The notes under the pieces: model-generated | Seen by the model: only the letters and a program-made list of their open reading frames with translations | Told to the model about the DNA's origin: nothing | Database searches by the model: none | Shown: in pieces, positions 1-8,833 of the stretch | How the letters are laid out: every line of letters begins with the position of its first letter | Position numbering within the stretch: position 1 is the stretch's first letter | Virus record (IMG/VR): IMGVR_UViG_3300035698_029499 | Location: 1 to 23,854 of that record | Length of the DNA stretch: 23,854 nucleotides | Source: a virus | Strand: one strand, 5' to 3' | Program-made: the position numbers and the translations under genes

Positions 1-1316
1 CCGCCTGTCAATGCTCCTGCGGCTGTACCAGCTCCTGGAATAACTGATCCAAGGAATCCACCAACACCTGCACCAAGTGCAGCAGGAATTCCTACTTGCG
101 CCACTCCACCTAATGCCTTACCGCCTATTTGCTTTGCGCCGGTCATAAAGCGAGACTCATTGCGTTCTAGAGGAGCCTTCTTAAGCTCTTCAAGATACTG
201 TTTTTTATACTTATCAACATCTTTCTTAGCTACTCTATACACATCAGTGTTCAGCGTATCAGTAGGAACATTACCATTTGCCTCTATGACTCTGTTCATC
301 GCATCATATTGAGCTTTATTACTCAATACGCCATACCTGGCAGATTCAAGGATTCTTCTCATTCCTTCGAGAGACTGATGTTCATTAGCTATAGTCTTAA
401 AAAAAAGTTCTGTTTGGTCGTTGGAAATCTTCCCGCCAAAGAGTTCTTTCATCTGAGGAAGAAATTTACCATTATTTTTAATAAACTCTTGTGTGTCATC
501 GCTGAATAAGGCAGATGTATCTAAGCCAAGTTCATCGAAGAAGGCAATCGTTCCTGCTTTATCTAAGCCACCACCCTTAATAAGCTCTAAGTTACGATCA
601 ATAACAGTAATAATCCGATCAGCATCTAGTGCGTTTTCGGTTAATTTATTGATATATCCCTTCTCTTTATCATGTAAACGATTACTTTCTGTTTGAAAGT
701 TTTTTTCCTCATTATCAAGACGATCTCTTAATTTTACAGTTGTAGCATGAGAATTTCTGGGATTATTTAAACGTTGGTTAAGAGAATCTATTTTTGCTTG
801 GCGACCTCTCATAGGACTATTTTTTATTGAGGGGAGAGAAGAAAGTACATCAGGCTCACCTGGTTGATTATTTACTTGTTGCTGTGCATTAGGAGAAAGC
901 TGAGGTGATTTTAAATTTTCTGGAAATCCCTCTGGTACTTGATTCATCATATTAAAGAGTTCATTTCCAGAAGGCACTTGTTGTTGAGGTGATTGCTGCG
1001 TATTTAAGTTATTGAGAACATCATTATATGGCGTAGACCCCTGTGCACCTAAAGGTATATCTCTTGCTGCTTCTGCCTCTGCTCCAAGTAGTTGCCCTTT
1101 TATCTTAGCAGCTTCTGATCCACGAAGCATCGAAGCGAGAATGTGAGGATCAAGTCCAGATGACCCAGGCGGCAACCCCATTTTCATAAGAGACATCTCT
1201 TGAAGTTGTCGATCAGGTGATTTTGCTAGTCCTTGTAGAGCAGCACCTAGGCCAGTACCTAAAGAAGCCCCTAATGTTTGCCCAAATCCACCTCTTGGAG
1301 GTAATATTGTTGCCAT
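1..1316 (-). CDS. Glycine-zipper virion/ejection-type protein, partial (C-terminus beyond window)
   Basis: The frame is open from the ATG at 1316 to the left edge, giving 438 codons with no stop. The ATG overlaps the stop of the preceding gene (TAATG), so the two are probably translationally coupled. The N-terminus is glycine-rich (GQTLGASLGTGLGAAL). It is followed by a Gln/Asn/Pro-rich stretch at about residues 90-160 and a long charged helical region. The last visible 45 residues return to a glycine-zipper, membrane-compatible composition (ALGAGVGGFLGSVIPGAG). Short-tailed phages place large internal ejection proteins with such helices after the tail-hub genes, and this gene has that position. 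The role in DNA or protein ejection is inferred from composition and order. No specific family was recognised. Confidence 0.7.
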   Translation of the reverse strand, partial: MATILPPRGGFGQTLGASLGTGLGAALQGLAKSPDRQLQEMSLMKMGLPPGSSGLDPHILASMLRGSEAAKIKGQLLGAEAEAARDIPLGAQGSTPYNDVLNNLNTQQSPQQQVPSGNELFNMMNQVPEGFPENLKSPQLSPNAQQQVNNQPGEPDVLSSLPSIKNSPMRGRQAKIDSLNQRLNNPRNSHATTVKLRDRLDNEEKNFQTESNRLHDKEKGYINKLTENALDADRIITVIDRNLELIKGGGLDKAGTIAFFDELGLDTSALFSDDTQEFIKNNGKFLPQMKELFGGKISNDQTELFFKTIANEHQSLEGMRRILESARYGVLSNKAQYDAMNRVIEANGNVPTDTLNTDVYRVAKKDVDKYKKQYLEELKKAPLERNESRFMTGAKQIGGKALGGVAQVGIPAALGAGVGGFLGSVIPGAGTAAGALTG

Positions 1317-2005
1317 TACTGTCCTCTCATTTCTTTAAATACTTTCATCATCTCTGGATTATTAGCCATTTGGCTCATCGCAAATGATGGTCCACCGAGA
1401 TAAGAACCTGCTGCTTGTCCACCTGCTTGTAATAATGGACCTGCCATGCTTTCACCAAAACCAGGAGTGCGTGGTTGATAGCTTGATTCTCGTCGACCTA
1501 GCCCTAATAAGTTTTGCAGAAGACCTTGTCGCTGCAGACCATATTGCTGTTTCATAGAAGCGAGAGACTGTTCGAAGTCTGAACCCGCTCCTCCAAGTTG
1601 GTTAAACTGAGCAGATGAACGACCACCGCCAGCTCCCATACCAGTAAAGCGTTCCATAATAGAGGGTAAAGTTTTTTGTTCAAATCCTGAGCGTGCTTGA
1701 TCTTCTATTGGTTGGAAATCAAATTCTTGGCCACCAAGTCTACTGAGCAACTGACTAATAAGTTGATCGAATTGCTGCTGGTTTTCAGACGAGTATGCAG
1801 AAAGACCTTCTTTGTTTTCATCGCTACCACCACCAAAAAGACCAGTCGCTCCACCACCTAAGGCACCGATCCCACCACCTAAGGCAGTTCCTACACCAAC
1901 ACCTATTGGCCCTCCGAGAGATCCAACATATGCTCCTGTTCCTGCACCAGCTAATCCACCAGCGGCTGCTCCCCCTAATCCTGCTCTCCAATTTGGTTGC
2001 GCCAT
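1316..2005 (-). CDS. Glycine-rich virion/DNA-ejection-like protein
   Basis: The protein has 229 residues. I chose the ATG at 2005 because GGAG lies 5 nt upstream; the frame stays open to 2059, but that upstream Met has no ribosome-binding site. Residues 3-60 are an almost continuous glycine/alanine zipper of the kind that forms membrane-inserting helices in phage ejection proteins. The centre (about 60-160) is Gln/Ser/Gly-rich and includes an EQKTLPSIMERFTGMGA segment and a Gly-rich AQFNQLGGAGSD segment. I associate this pattern with uncharacterised proteins of environmental podoviruses. The C-terminus has further Gly-rich helices. It is coupled by TAATG overlap to the next glycine-zipper gene, suggesting the two products act together in the virion. 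Function is inferred. Confidence 0.75.
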   Translation of the reverse strand: MAQPNWRAGLGGAAAGGLAGAGTGAYVGSLGGPIGVGVGTALGGGIGALGGGATGLFGGGSDENKEGLSAYSSENQQQFDQLISQLLSRLGGQEFDFQPIEDQARSGFEQKTLPSIMERFTGMGAGGGRSSAQFNQLGGAGSDFEQSLASMKQQYGLQRQGLLQNLLGLGRRESSYQPRTPGFGESMAGPLLQAGGQAAGSYLGGPSFAMSQMANNPEMMKVFKEMRGQ

Positions 2006-2023
2006 ATTATCTCCAATCAATAG

Positions 2024-2052
2024 TTTCAATTTTATTACACCTATCCTAAAAT
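2024..2052 (+). promoter_or_regulatory. Putative plus-strand promoter for the opposite-oriented fibre gene
   Basis: TTTCAA (2024-2029) is followed after 17 nt by TAAAAT (2047-2052), a 5 of 6 match to the -10 consensus. It overlaps the candidate divergent promoter on the other strand. The -35 is weak. The gene at 2093 cannot be read from the minus-strand operon, so a promoter must lie in this 87-nt gap. Confidence 0.4.
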
Positions 2053-2059
2053 AGGTCAA
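2032..2059 (-). promoter_or_regulatory. Putative minus-strand promoter for the ejection-type genes
   Basis: On the minus strand TTGACC (2059-2054) is followed after 16 nt by TAATAA (2037-2032), about 27 nt before the start codon at 2005. The -35 matches the sigma-70 consensus at 5 of 6 positions and the -10 at only 3. The opposite-strand gene beside it isolates the ejection genes from the upstream operon, so a local promoter is expected. Confidence 0.35.
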
Positions 2060-2092
2060 AGTTTTTTTCTACTTTTTTTACTGAGGACATGA

Positions 2093-2635
2093 ATGGCTAA
2101 ATCATTTTCTGGCGATACGGGTGCATATGAGCAAACAACCCTTATATTCGACCCTCAAGAAGTAAGCCAATTAAAAACAGGTACTCCTGACTTTACGCGC
2201 TTTATGGTCCGCTTAGTAGAAGCTTTTAACCAAGTGTATACCGCAAGCAATAAGAAGGATTTTGGCTATTACAATCCTACTGAACTTATCAATGGCCAAA
2301 CATGGTTTCCTGATACTTCTTTAAATTCAGGAACCTCACAAACACCCATTAGAAGGCAGGTATATAGAAAAGTTATTGATTTTGGGACACTGCCCAATAG
2401 TGCTACTACACATATTGCTCATGGTATAAATATTACTGGTACTGATGGATATGGATCTAATGTTACCTTCACACGCATGTATGGATGCGCAAGTATTCCG
2501 AGTTCTAACTTTGTAGCTATCCCTAATTCAGACATAAAACTTACTGCTGATGCTACAAATGTGACCATTACAACCAGTTCTGCATATGCTGGATATACTA
2601 CGACGTATGTAGTGCTTGAATACATTACCAGCTAA
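2093..2635 (+). CDS. Tail-fibre/receptor-binding-like protein, opposite orientation
   Basis: The product has 180 residues. The ATG at 2093 has GAGGA 5 nt upstream; the nearer ATG at 2089 reads into a stop after three codons. The N-terminal half contains a helical segment (about 33-55, DFTRFMVRLVEAFNQVY) followed by a linker. The C-terminal ~85 residues read as a beta-rich domain: VIDFGTLPN, then AHGI, FTRMYG, TNVTITT and VVLEYI. I know this layout from terminal domains of phage tail fibres. It is the only plus-strand gene among the structural genes, lies between the stabilisation gene and the ejection genes, and has its own promoter candidate and terminator. Fibre function is inferred from the fold-like pattern and neighbours. 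Confidence 0.7.
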   Translation: MAKSFSGDTGAYEQTTLIFDPQEVSQLKTGTPDFTRFMVRLVEAFNQVYTASNKKDFGYYNPTELINGQTWFPDTSLNSGTSQTPIRRQVYRKVIDFGTLPNSATTHIAHGINITGTDGYGSNVTFTRMYGCASIPSSNFVAIPNSDIKLTADATNVTITTSSAYAGYTTTYVVLEYITS

Positions 2636-2677
2636 TGCTAGTGTTGGAATTCATTACTACTCTCCCTTTTTTCTGAG

Positions 2678-2712
2678 GAAGCCTAGAGAAGTTCTCTGGG
2701 CTTCTTTTTATT
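2678..2712 (+). terminator. Rho-independent terminator of the plus-strand fibre gene
   Basis: A 12-bp stem (2678-2689 with 2693-2704, one G-T pair, 3-nt loop) is followed by TTTTTATT on the plus strand. It overlaps the stop codon of the convergent gene at 2708. The minus-strand side lacks a T run, so it works in one direction. Confidence 0.8.
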
Positions 2713-4933
2713 CAAATCTAGAGGAAGTAGTAAGGGTATAAAAGAGAAATGCGTGTAGTTGGAGATCACTCCAGGCAACATTAGAATCAAGCATTTGAGT
2801 ATCTGAAAAGTACATCTTAAATTGAACCACTTCTCCATTCAAATCTGGATAAATAGTATGCCATACTCGTGCTTGTGTCTGTTCGAATGGATAGAGACCA
2901 CTGTTATAGGGCTTTGTTTCCATAACATGTGTTTCTAGAGCGTTTGGTGAAGAGCTTGCATAGGTATCAATAGTAAACTCACCACTTACCGTCTTATCTA
3001 CCATAATATCAATCTGATCTATGGACATATTAACGCCAAGCTGATTGAAGAAATTGTATTGTTTGGTGAGTAGTTGAGGCTGCGACACTCTCGTTAATGT
3101 GCCACCACCCGTATATGTACCCGCAGCAGAACCTATATCTGGCGCTGAGATATCTATTTGAGTAGTGCTTACTACATTAACTACTTTATATATAGCCAGA
3201 AAGGGTCCTGTTAAGCCGTTAAGGTTTTCAGGAGCGACAAAATCATTTTGCATAAGGTTATGGTCAATAACTGTTAAGCGTACCTGTCCAGCCAGGGGTG
3301 TATCTTGTTCTAGTTGGGTAATTTGTAATGATTGTGCATTTTTAGAATCATCTGCATCAACTAAAAAGAGGTATCCTTGTTGGTTTCCGGCCAGTACCTG
3401 ACGAAATCCTTCTATTTGGGAGGGAGAAGACCATTTAAAGATGGCAGTCTGCCATTGTTCATCTGAAGATTCCCATGTACGGTCTTGTTGATTAGTAAAA
3501 TAGCCAAAAGCAGTAATAGAATCATCATTCAGTCCCCAGTTTCCTGTTTTATAATCGTATACTAAAACACGGGTGGGAAAAGTATCAGCATCATCGGATG
3601 AAGGATAGGTCCAGTACACCTGTTCAACAAAATAGTCACGTATTCCTTGCACCCGTTGCGGTCCATTACTCTCATTCATTATATTAAAAACAAGATCAGG
3701 TATCTTATCATCTATTCTTTTCATAGAAGATCCCGCACAGGCATGTATCCCTTGTTGTCCTACACCTATGACCACATCATCAAAGGGAACTACTGAAAAA
3801 GGTGATTCTACCCCAAGTTCGGTATTAATTTGTTGCCATCTAAAGGGAAGAACTTCATTACCGGTATACACCAGTTCCCAGGTAGACCGTTCAAAAAAGA
3901 CAATCAATCGATCACGTAGAAACTCTGCTGATTTAATGGTCTCTTGGGTGGGTGCATCAATATAGCCACCACGACCACCAAGATCTTCTCGCCATGCATT
4001 AGCACTAGTATTAGTGGGATCACCATTCTGTGAGAATCTACATCTATTACCAAACTGAGTGAGTACACTACCGACTGACTCTTCTACTACATTCAATAAC
4101 ACTAAACGATCTTTGAAGGGCATAATAATACGTGCCGTAAATATCTTATTGGTAGCGAGACTATTAAACTGTGGTGAAAGATTAGCCCATGCAGAGTTAT
4201 CCCAATATTTAAGAGTATCCGAGGTTGCATATGAAGCGCTATCAAATTGAAAGTTACTTACAAAGAAATAACTTTGTGACGCCAAAGCACCTCTCCATGC
4301 AGCTGCCCAAAAGAAATCTTGATTATCTCCCTGCCATACACCGGTACCAAGACGTATCCATGCGCCACCACTGTATTGATAGGCAAATCGCGTATCAAAT
4401 ACATACGTAGGAGCGTCTCCTGCTTGGTTAGTATTAAACTGTGTAATACCCATAATTGGTTCAGCAGGGTAGAAGTTTACGGGTGTAGCTGCCTTTGCGC
4501 CCGCTATAGATACTTGACCAGTACTTACATCAAAACTTCCTGTAATGCCACCGCCGGTCGTAAGCATTGTCTGTAATCCGGCAGTATCATCAACTACGGT
4601 GAGTATTCGAATCGCATCAGTAGTATCAAGGAGTGAAAATAGTTGGCCTGCCTTGAAGAATCCACCCGTAACTACAGGAGTAGCTGCAAATGCGCCGCCA
4701 CCGGTAGTTGTACCGACATTGATACGTACACGAGATCCAAGTTGTGCTGTTGCCGTATCAAATTCACTATCTTCATCACGTATTAAATCTGCACCAAAAC
4801 GCTTTCTCATACGACCACGATACACATACATATTACGCAGTTCAGCGTATGAATTGTCCGGTATTAACCATGGCCTTAAATCTGTTTGTAATCCTCCATC
4901 AAGTGGAGCAATAAGAAAACGTTTACCTGGCAT
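2708..4933 (-). CDS. P22 gp10-like DNA stabilisation / tail-hub protein
   Basis: The product has 741 residues. The N-terminus (APLDGGLQTDLRPWLIPDNS, then ELRNMYVYRGRMRKRFGAD) matches the opening pattern of phage stabilisation or tail-tube-type proteins that close the portal channel: a statement about the target surface followed by an RRR/RKRFG motif. Around residues 330-420 there is a beta-propeller-like region with RDRLIVFFERSTWEL and VVIGVGQQGIHACAGSSMKRID. VLVYDYKTGNWG near 455 is another typical repeat of this family. The start codon directly abuts the stop of the fibre gene upstream (TAA then ATG). The neighbours (adaptor, fibre) support a role in the short tail at the portal vertex. The exact structural equivalent (P22 gp10 or T7 gp12) is not settled by reading alone. 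Confidence 0.75.
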   Translation of the reverse strand: MPGKRFLIAPLDGGLQTDLRPWLIPDNSYAELRNMYVYRGRMRKRFGADLIRDEDSEFDTATAQLGSRVRINVGTTTGGGAFAATPVVTGGFFKAGQLFSLLDTTDAIRILTVVDDTAGLQTMLTTGGGITGSFDVSTGQVSIAGAKAATPVNFYPAEPIMGITQFNTNQAGDAPTYVFDTRFAYQYSGGAWIRLGTGVWQGDNQDFFWAAAWRGALASQSYFFVSNFQFDSASYATSDTLKYWDNSAWANLSPQFNSLATNKIFTARIIMPFKDRLVLLNVVEESVGSVLTQFGNRCRFSQNGDPTNTSANAWREDLGGRGGYIDAPTQETIKSAEFLRDRLIVFFERSTWELVYTGNEVLPFRWQQINTELGVESPFSVVPFDDVVIGVGQQGIHACAGSSMKRIDDKIPDLVFNIMNESNGPQRVQGIRDYFVEQVYWTYPSSDDADTFPTRVLVYDYKTGNWGLNDDSITAFGYFTNQQDRTWESSDEQWQTAIFKWSSPSQIEGFRQVLAGNQQGYLFLVDADDSKNAQSLQITQLEQDTPLAGQVRLTVIDHNLMQNDFVAPENLNGLTGPFLAIYKVVNVVSTTQIDISAPDIGSAAGTYTGGGTLTRVSQPQLLTKQYNFFNQLGVNMSIDQIDIMVDKTVSGEFTIDTYASSSPNALETHVMETKPYNSGLYPFEQTQARVWHTIYPDLNGEVVQFKMYFSDTQMLDSNVAWSDLQLHAFLFYTLTTSSRFE

Positions 4934-5551
4934 TTAGATTCCTATTGAAAAATAGGTAAGTATAGTTCCTGTAGAATTTGATCCGCTCCACGTAACCTTA
5001 AAAGATGCTGCGCTAGAAGAATAAATACCAAAACCATTAGACCCAAGTGACGTTTGATTAGTAGTCCATCTTTGACTTAACATTGTTTGATATACAGCTG
5101 AAAACACAGGTATTGTGGCGCCTGTAGGATAAGTTACTTTTCCTTGCAAAGCAGAATCACTTGATCCTCCTTCAAATTTAGAACCACTAGCCTGTCCCCA
5201 TTTTGTCAAAAGACCATTTGGAGCCCTATACCATCCTTCAGTAGTATTTCCTATCGTTGTTGTAATATTAACTTCTGTAGCGGTACCTTTTTTTAAATAC
5301 AAATCTTTATCGTCATTTTTAACAAAAAGTCCTATCTGCCCCGCTAATAATGCAGGATCCATTGCATTTAAAGAATCGGGATCAGGTAAAATATGAATAC
5401 CCTTATGAAATCCGGCATTATCAGAAGAAAAAGTTAGATGATCTTTATCTACCAAAGAATTGATACCAGTAAAGTTAGTAAGTATTTCTGGCTGAGAGTC
5501 TTTCAACCTTTGTGAGGCAGTTGGAATTGCTGCATTATAGGAAATAGCCAT
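4934..5551 (-). CDS. Tail fibre protein
   Basis: The product has 205 residues. The start has AAGGAG about 5 nt upstream. The N-terminal part (residues 1-100) contains LAGQIGLFVKNDDKDLYLKKG, a strand-rich segment common in phage fibres. From about residue 105, GWYRAPNGLLTKWGQ begins a C-terminal fibre tip of the kind seen in gp37/gp53-like fibres, where NGLL-KWG is a recurring signature. The protein ends in an aromatic/hydrophobic strand (ILTYFSIGI), also usual for fibre tips. It lies 8 nt after the adaptor gene and directly before the stabilisation gene, so it belongs to the tail-assembly block. Host-receptor binding is the likely role. Confidence 0.75.
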   Translation of the reverse strand: MAISYNAAIPTASQRLKDSQPEILTNFTGINSLVDKDHLTFSSDNAGFHKGIHILPDPDSLNAMDPALLAGQIGLFVKNDDKDLYLKKGTATEVNITTTIGNTTEGWYRAPNGLLTKWGQASGSKFEGGSSDSALQGKVTYPTGATIPVFSAVYQTMLSQRWTTNQTSLGSNGFGIYSSSAASFKVTWSGSNSTGTILTYFSIGI

Positions 5552-5559
5552 ATCTCTCC

Positions 5560-6585
5560 TTAAAAACCATTATAATAAAAGTCCATTGCACCACCCAATC
5601 CTGCCTGTCCTTCATATATAGTAGTGGTACGCTGGGTGCTTTGTTGTACAAGAGTACGACGCAATACTAAACGCTCCTGCTTTTTAAACTCAGGCATAAG
5701 CATTTGGACAGTTTCTAGATCCATACGATCTTCTAATACTTTTTTAGCAGCTCCATACGCAATATATTGCCACCATTGTTTCAATTCGGGAACATCTCCC
5801 GCAGCTATAAGCTGTGTAGGCTCCGCATAATATTCAAAGCTTAAGGTGTATGGTTGATCTGGAACTGGCCGAACAGTGAGTGCATTATTGTAATAAAGAA
5901 CTGCTGATGGGCGTGCAGCCGTATAGGTAACATAATGAATATTAATAGGCTGCCCAGTAAGCGTATTACCACTAAAATCAAAAGAATAGGCACCCGTATA
6001 GTAGTCTATCGTATTGGTACCAACTGATACATCACCAATTAAAACACCACTCCCATTATCATATACATTTAAGCCACCTCTTGCCGTATCGAGGCAACTA
6101 ATAGAAACACTATTAGGAAGAAGGAATGGTCCGTTATTAGGCAGAAGGGTAGAAGTACTGAGTCCTATACCACTAATAGTGCCACTGAAGGTTCCCGTGG
6201 TTCCGTTTCCGGTACTAATTTGTGATATTTGCTTGTTTTGAGGATAGATATTATAGAAACCATCTTGAGATTGAGAGTAAAATACTTTATATCCATCCAC
6301 ATACATAGGAGGATTCATCGTAATGAGCGCATTAGAAAGCGTCTCTGTGGTAGGATCGTTAGGATCAACAGTAAGCGTACTGAGATCATACGTATCTTGG
6401 AATGGAGACAGTACAAAATCAAATGTTTTGTGGAGTTTAAAAAGCCTGAGCTCTTGTGGAAGATCATACGCAATAAAGGTATTAATGTACTCATTCAGCG
6501 TAGCATCAGTGAGCTGATTTATTGAGGGAGAGCGAGTTAACTTACGTACTTTATTCTGTATTGTTTGGAGAGTTGATGATGCCAT
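5560..6585 (-). CDS. Head-tail adaptor-like protein
   Basis: The product has 341 residues. The N-terminus (TLQTIQNKVRKLTRSPSINQLTDATLNEYINTF) is a helical opening typical of podovirus adaptor or head-completion proteins. The middle, about residues 115-215, is an inserted Gly/Ser/Thr-rich beta domain. The C-terminus returns to helices: LSFEYYAEPTQL, then QWWQYIAYGAAKKVLEDRMD. The last motif resembles gp4/gp11-type adaptors. The ATG overlaps the TAA of the HNH gene (TAATG), and its GGAGG ribosome-binding site lies inside the 3' end of that HNH gene. This places it between capsid and tail genes, where an adaptor is expected. The family call rests on pattern and gene order. Confidence 0.65.
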   Translation of the reverse strand: MASSTLQTIQNKVRKLTRSPSINQLTDATLNEYINTFIAYDLPQELRLFKLHKTFDFVLSPFQDTYDLSTLTVDPNDPTTETLSNALITMNPPMYVDGYKVFYSQSQDGFYNIYPQNKQISQISTGNGTTGTFSGTISGIGLSTSTLLPNNGPFLLPNSVSISCLDTARGGLNVYDNGSGVLIGDVSVGTNTIDYYTGAYSFDFSGNTLTGQPINIHYVTYTAARPSAVLYYNNALTVRPVPDQPYTLSFEYYAEPTQLIAAGDVPELKQWWQYIAYGAAKKVLEDRMDLETVQMLMPEFKKQERLVLRRTLVQQSTQRTTTIYEGQAGLGGAMDFYYNGF

Positions 6586-7184
6586 TATATATGCCTCCAG
6601 CTACGCTTACTTTTTATTTGATAAACAACAGGCCACGAAACGTTAAACATGTTAGCGATTTCTTTATAATTAATCCCATCTTCAAATAGCTTTCTTATTT
6701 TTCTTACTTCTTTATTGTTAAGTTTCGCACTTGCATGACTCTGGCCCTTAGGATGATTATCACGGCGCCGTAAGTACTTATCATTGGCATTATCTTGATG
6801 AGTTCCTAAGCGTAAGTGATCTGGATTAGTACATGCGCGATTATCACAATTATGTAAAACAATTAAATGACCAGGAATTTCACCTTTATGAATTATATAA
6901 GAAACTCGATGAGATTTTATGAGACCCAACTTCCCTTGGCTCATAATCCCATATCCATCTGAAAGATACCCTTTCCACTGCCAACAGCCATTTTGCTTTA
7001 CTACATGTCTTTTAAAATACTTTTTCCAACGCTCTATTTTTTCAGAAAATGTTGCTTTTTCCCAAAATGACTTTGGACCCTTATGGCTTTTTCGCGAACA
7101 TGATAAACCACAATACTTCCCTATTCTATCTTGTCGCGCAGGTGAATATTGCTTTAAGCATCGCTTACATGTTGCAGTTGCCAT
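6585..7184 (-). CDS. HNH homing endonuclease with zinc ribbon and HTH
   Basis: I chose the ATG at 7184 (199 residues) because AAGGAG lies 5 nt upstream; the frame is open to 7235, but the earlier Met has no such site. Residues 6-29 form a zinc ribbon (C6, C9, C25, C29). The HNH core spans about residues 90-135: SHRVSYIIHKGEIP, then VLHNCDNRACTNPDHLRLGT. This is a nuclease finger with two metal-binding His/Asn clusters. The C-terminal 45 residues are a helix-turn-helix (VRKIRKLFEDGINYKEIANMF) that would give DNA specificity. The gene is not inside an intron. It stands free between a conserved phage gene and the adaptor gene, overlapping the adaptor start. Such genes usually spread by cutting unoccupied alleles. 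Confidence 0.88.
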   Translation of the reverse strand: MATATCKRCLKQYSPARQDRIGKYCGLSCSRKSHKGPKSFWEKATFSEKIERWKKYFKRHVVKQNGCWQWKGYLSDGYGIMSQGKLGLIKSHRVSYIIHKGEIPGHLIVLHNCDNRACTNPDHLRLGTHQDNANDKYLRRRDNHPKGQSHASAKLNNKEVRKIRKLFEDGINYKEIANMFNVSWPVVYQIKSKRSWRHI

Positions 7185-7300
7185 CAGGTCTCCTTTGAAT
7201 ATGTGGGCATCATAGCATGGGGCACATATATTCAAAACATTTTGTATAGCGAAAAATAAGAAGAGAATAACCCTTCAATTAGAGCTATTCCCCTATGCTC

Positions 7301-7693
7301 TTATGCTCTTTCTACCGTTACAATATTGCTTGGCGTTGCATCAAAGTCGTCTATATCAACAAACTCTAAGCTTTGAAACGAAGCACGTTGAACTTTATGG
7401 CCAATCTTAAAAGCGGGTCCGCCATCTTCACTTTGCATATGCTTGTGAACTGGATAAGAAAGATTTTTATTTATGTGGCGCGCTACCCCGAGAGGAATTT
7501 CATATACTTCGCCATCAGTCAGACTGAATTTCTCAATAGGATCTTCAGCGAATTCTCGATATACAAATGATAATGTATGCCCGGGTGCTTCATCAAACTT
7601 GAAAATACCCTTAACTTTTTCCCGAAGCTTATCTCGTTTATAGCGTAGATTAGGCTTCTTTTTCTCTGTCGTTGTCTTCTCGGCTTGTGTCAT
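7301..7693 (-). CDS. Conserved phage protein of unknown function
   Basis: The product has 130 residues. The start has AAGGAG 5 nt upstream, placed just behind the T run of the preceding terminator. The N-terminus is Lys-rich (residues 5-30). A mixed core follows with TLSFVYREFAEDPIEKFSLTDGE and YEIPLGVARHINKN, then an acidic C-terminus. I recall similar proteins in environmental podoviruses between the capsid and adaptor genes, but none with a known function. It may be a small head or connector component. A strong terminator separates it from the capsid genes, so it is probably made in smaller amounts. Confidence 0.7.
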   Translation of the reverse strand: MTQAEKTTTEKKKPNLRYKRDKLREKVKGIFKFDEAPGHTLSFVYREFAEDPIEKFSLTDGEVYEIPLGVARHINKNLSYPVHKHMQSEDGGPAFKIGHKVQRASFQSLEFVDIDDFDATPSNIVTVERA

Positions 7694-7704
7694 GCTTACT
7701 CCTT

Positions 7705-7744
7705 AAAAAAGGGGAGGGGGTGAACAAGAGTAAACACCCTCCCC
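7705..7744 (-). terminator. Strong terminator after the capsid/decoration genes
   Basis: On the minus strand a GC-rich stem pairs 7744-7735 (GGGGAGGGTG) with 7722-7711 (CACCCCCTCCCC, bulged), with a 12-nt loop. TTTTTT follows at 7710-7705. It lies between the decoration-like gene and the next gene, whose ribosome-binding site begins straight after the T run. Confidence 0.85.
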
Positions 7745-7756
7745 GTAAAGATACTC

Positions 7757-8824
7757 TTATAGGTTGCTTACATTGAATGATTTACCGGCTATCCAGTACA
7801 TCACATCGTTTGCAGCACCCGCTGGGCCATCAGTACCGTCTCCTGCTGCTCCGAGACCGAGTCTCATTTTGAGCACAGATAGATTAACTGTTGCATCTGC
7901 AAGAAGATCAACATTAGAACTAATTGCTTGCGGTGAATCCATACCAATAGGAATCACTTGTGCAGGTGAGAATGGTACATTTGCACTCAATGGGAATGCA
8001 AATGCAGTAAATGCTGATACATCTACATTTACACGAATAGTATTAGTTACACTATCCGCATCCTGATCACCTATAGCTATTATGGTAGCTTGCACGCCAT
8101 TAAGTTCAGTCATACCAAATGCCAATGCAGTTACTTGTGGTACTTCAAAGCGGATCTTTTGTCCTACCGTGAAGCCATGAGTAACAGACATGGTTATGAT
8201 TGCTTGATCAGCAGCAACAGCAGCATTACCAGTACCAGCAGTACCAGCTGTCGCAACAATTACTTTAGAAATGAATCGTCGTCGTGGATAATAGGCAGGA
8301 TTATTGTCTACTCTACGATTAAGACCCGCTGCTGGAGCAGCTGCTGCTACAATACCATCCATAAATGCGAGTGAAAAGCTATTTGCTCCCACACGAATTA
8401 CTTCGATATCGATACCACCAAGTTGTTGAGCGCCAGTATTGTTATACATACGGATAACATCACCGGTTACGAACCCGTGAGCTGCGCAGGTAACAACACC
8501 AGGTGTCGCATTAGTAATATTAGTGTTTACTGCAGTATTAGCACCAAGTGTTTGCAATGAAGTATTGATAAGTTGGAATCCGCCACTTGCACTGTAATCA
8601 CTTAGATTAGCTGCATTAGCTGCGTTAGACTTGTAGTACACCCATGCGCGATCATTAGCAAAGCCACGTTGCCAATAATATTCAACACCAAGTGCTGTTG
8701 TTTGGTCAGCGTCAGCTATCGTCAAATTATAAACCTTCATCCAATCAATATCTGATCTAATGACAATGTCTTGTGCGACAGCCGTTGCAGCTTGAGTAAA
8801 CCGACCTTGTAAAATTTCTGTCAT
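7757..8824 (-). CDS. Capsid decoration / head-fibre-like protein
   Basis: The product has 355 residues. AAGGAG lies 5 nt before the ATG, and the gene starts 9 nt after the major capsid stop. Two related strand-rich repeats are visible: about residues 115-152 (CAAHGFVTGDVIRMYN, then LGGIDIEVIRV) and about 213-253 (SVTHGFTVGQKIRFEV, then MTELNGVQATIIAIG). Repeats built on HGF-x-GD/Q-I-R and a following GG/NG turn occur in many phage surface proteins (FCCH-like). Position directly behind the capsid gene and before a strong terminator suggests high-level co-expression with the capsid, so a decoration or head-fibre protein fits. It has no enzyme motifs. Confidence 0.65.
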   Translation of the reverse strand: MTEILQGRFTQAATAVAQDIVIRSDIDWMKVYNLTIADADQTTALGVEYYWQRGFANDRAWVYYKSNAANAANLSDYSASGGFQLINTSLQTLGANTAVNTNITNATPGVVTCAAHGFVTGDVIRMYNNTGAQQLGGIDIEVIRVGANSFSLAFMDGIVAAAAPAAGLNRRVDNNPAYYPRRRFISKVIVATAGTAGTGNAAVAADQAIITMSVTHGFTVGQKIRFEVPQVTALAFGMTELNGVQATIIAIGDQDADSVTNTIRVNVDVSAFTAFAFPLSANVPFSPAQVIPIGMDSPQAISSNVDLLADATVNLSVLKMRLGLGAAGDGTDGPAGAANDVMYWIAGKSFNVSNL

Positions 8825-8833
8825 GATTACTCC

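Noticed and set aside
1795-2054. Two plus-strand Pro/His/Leu-rich frames
   Set aside because: They are antisense shadows of the glycine-zipper region of the minus-strand gene.
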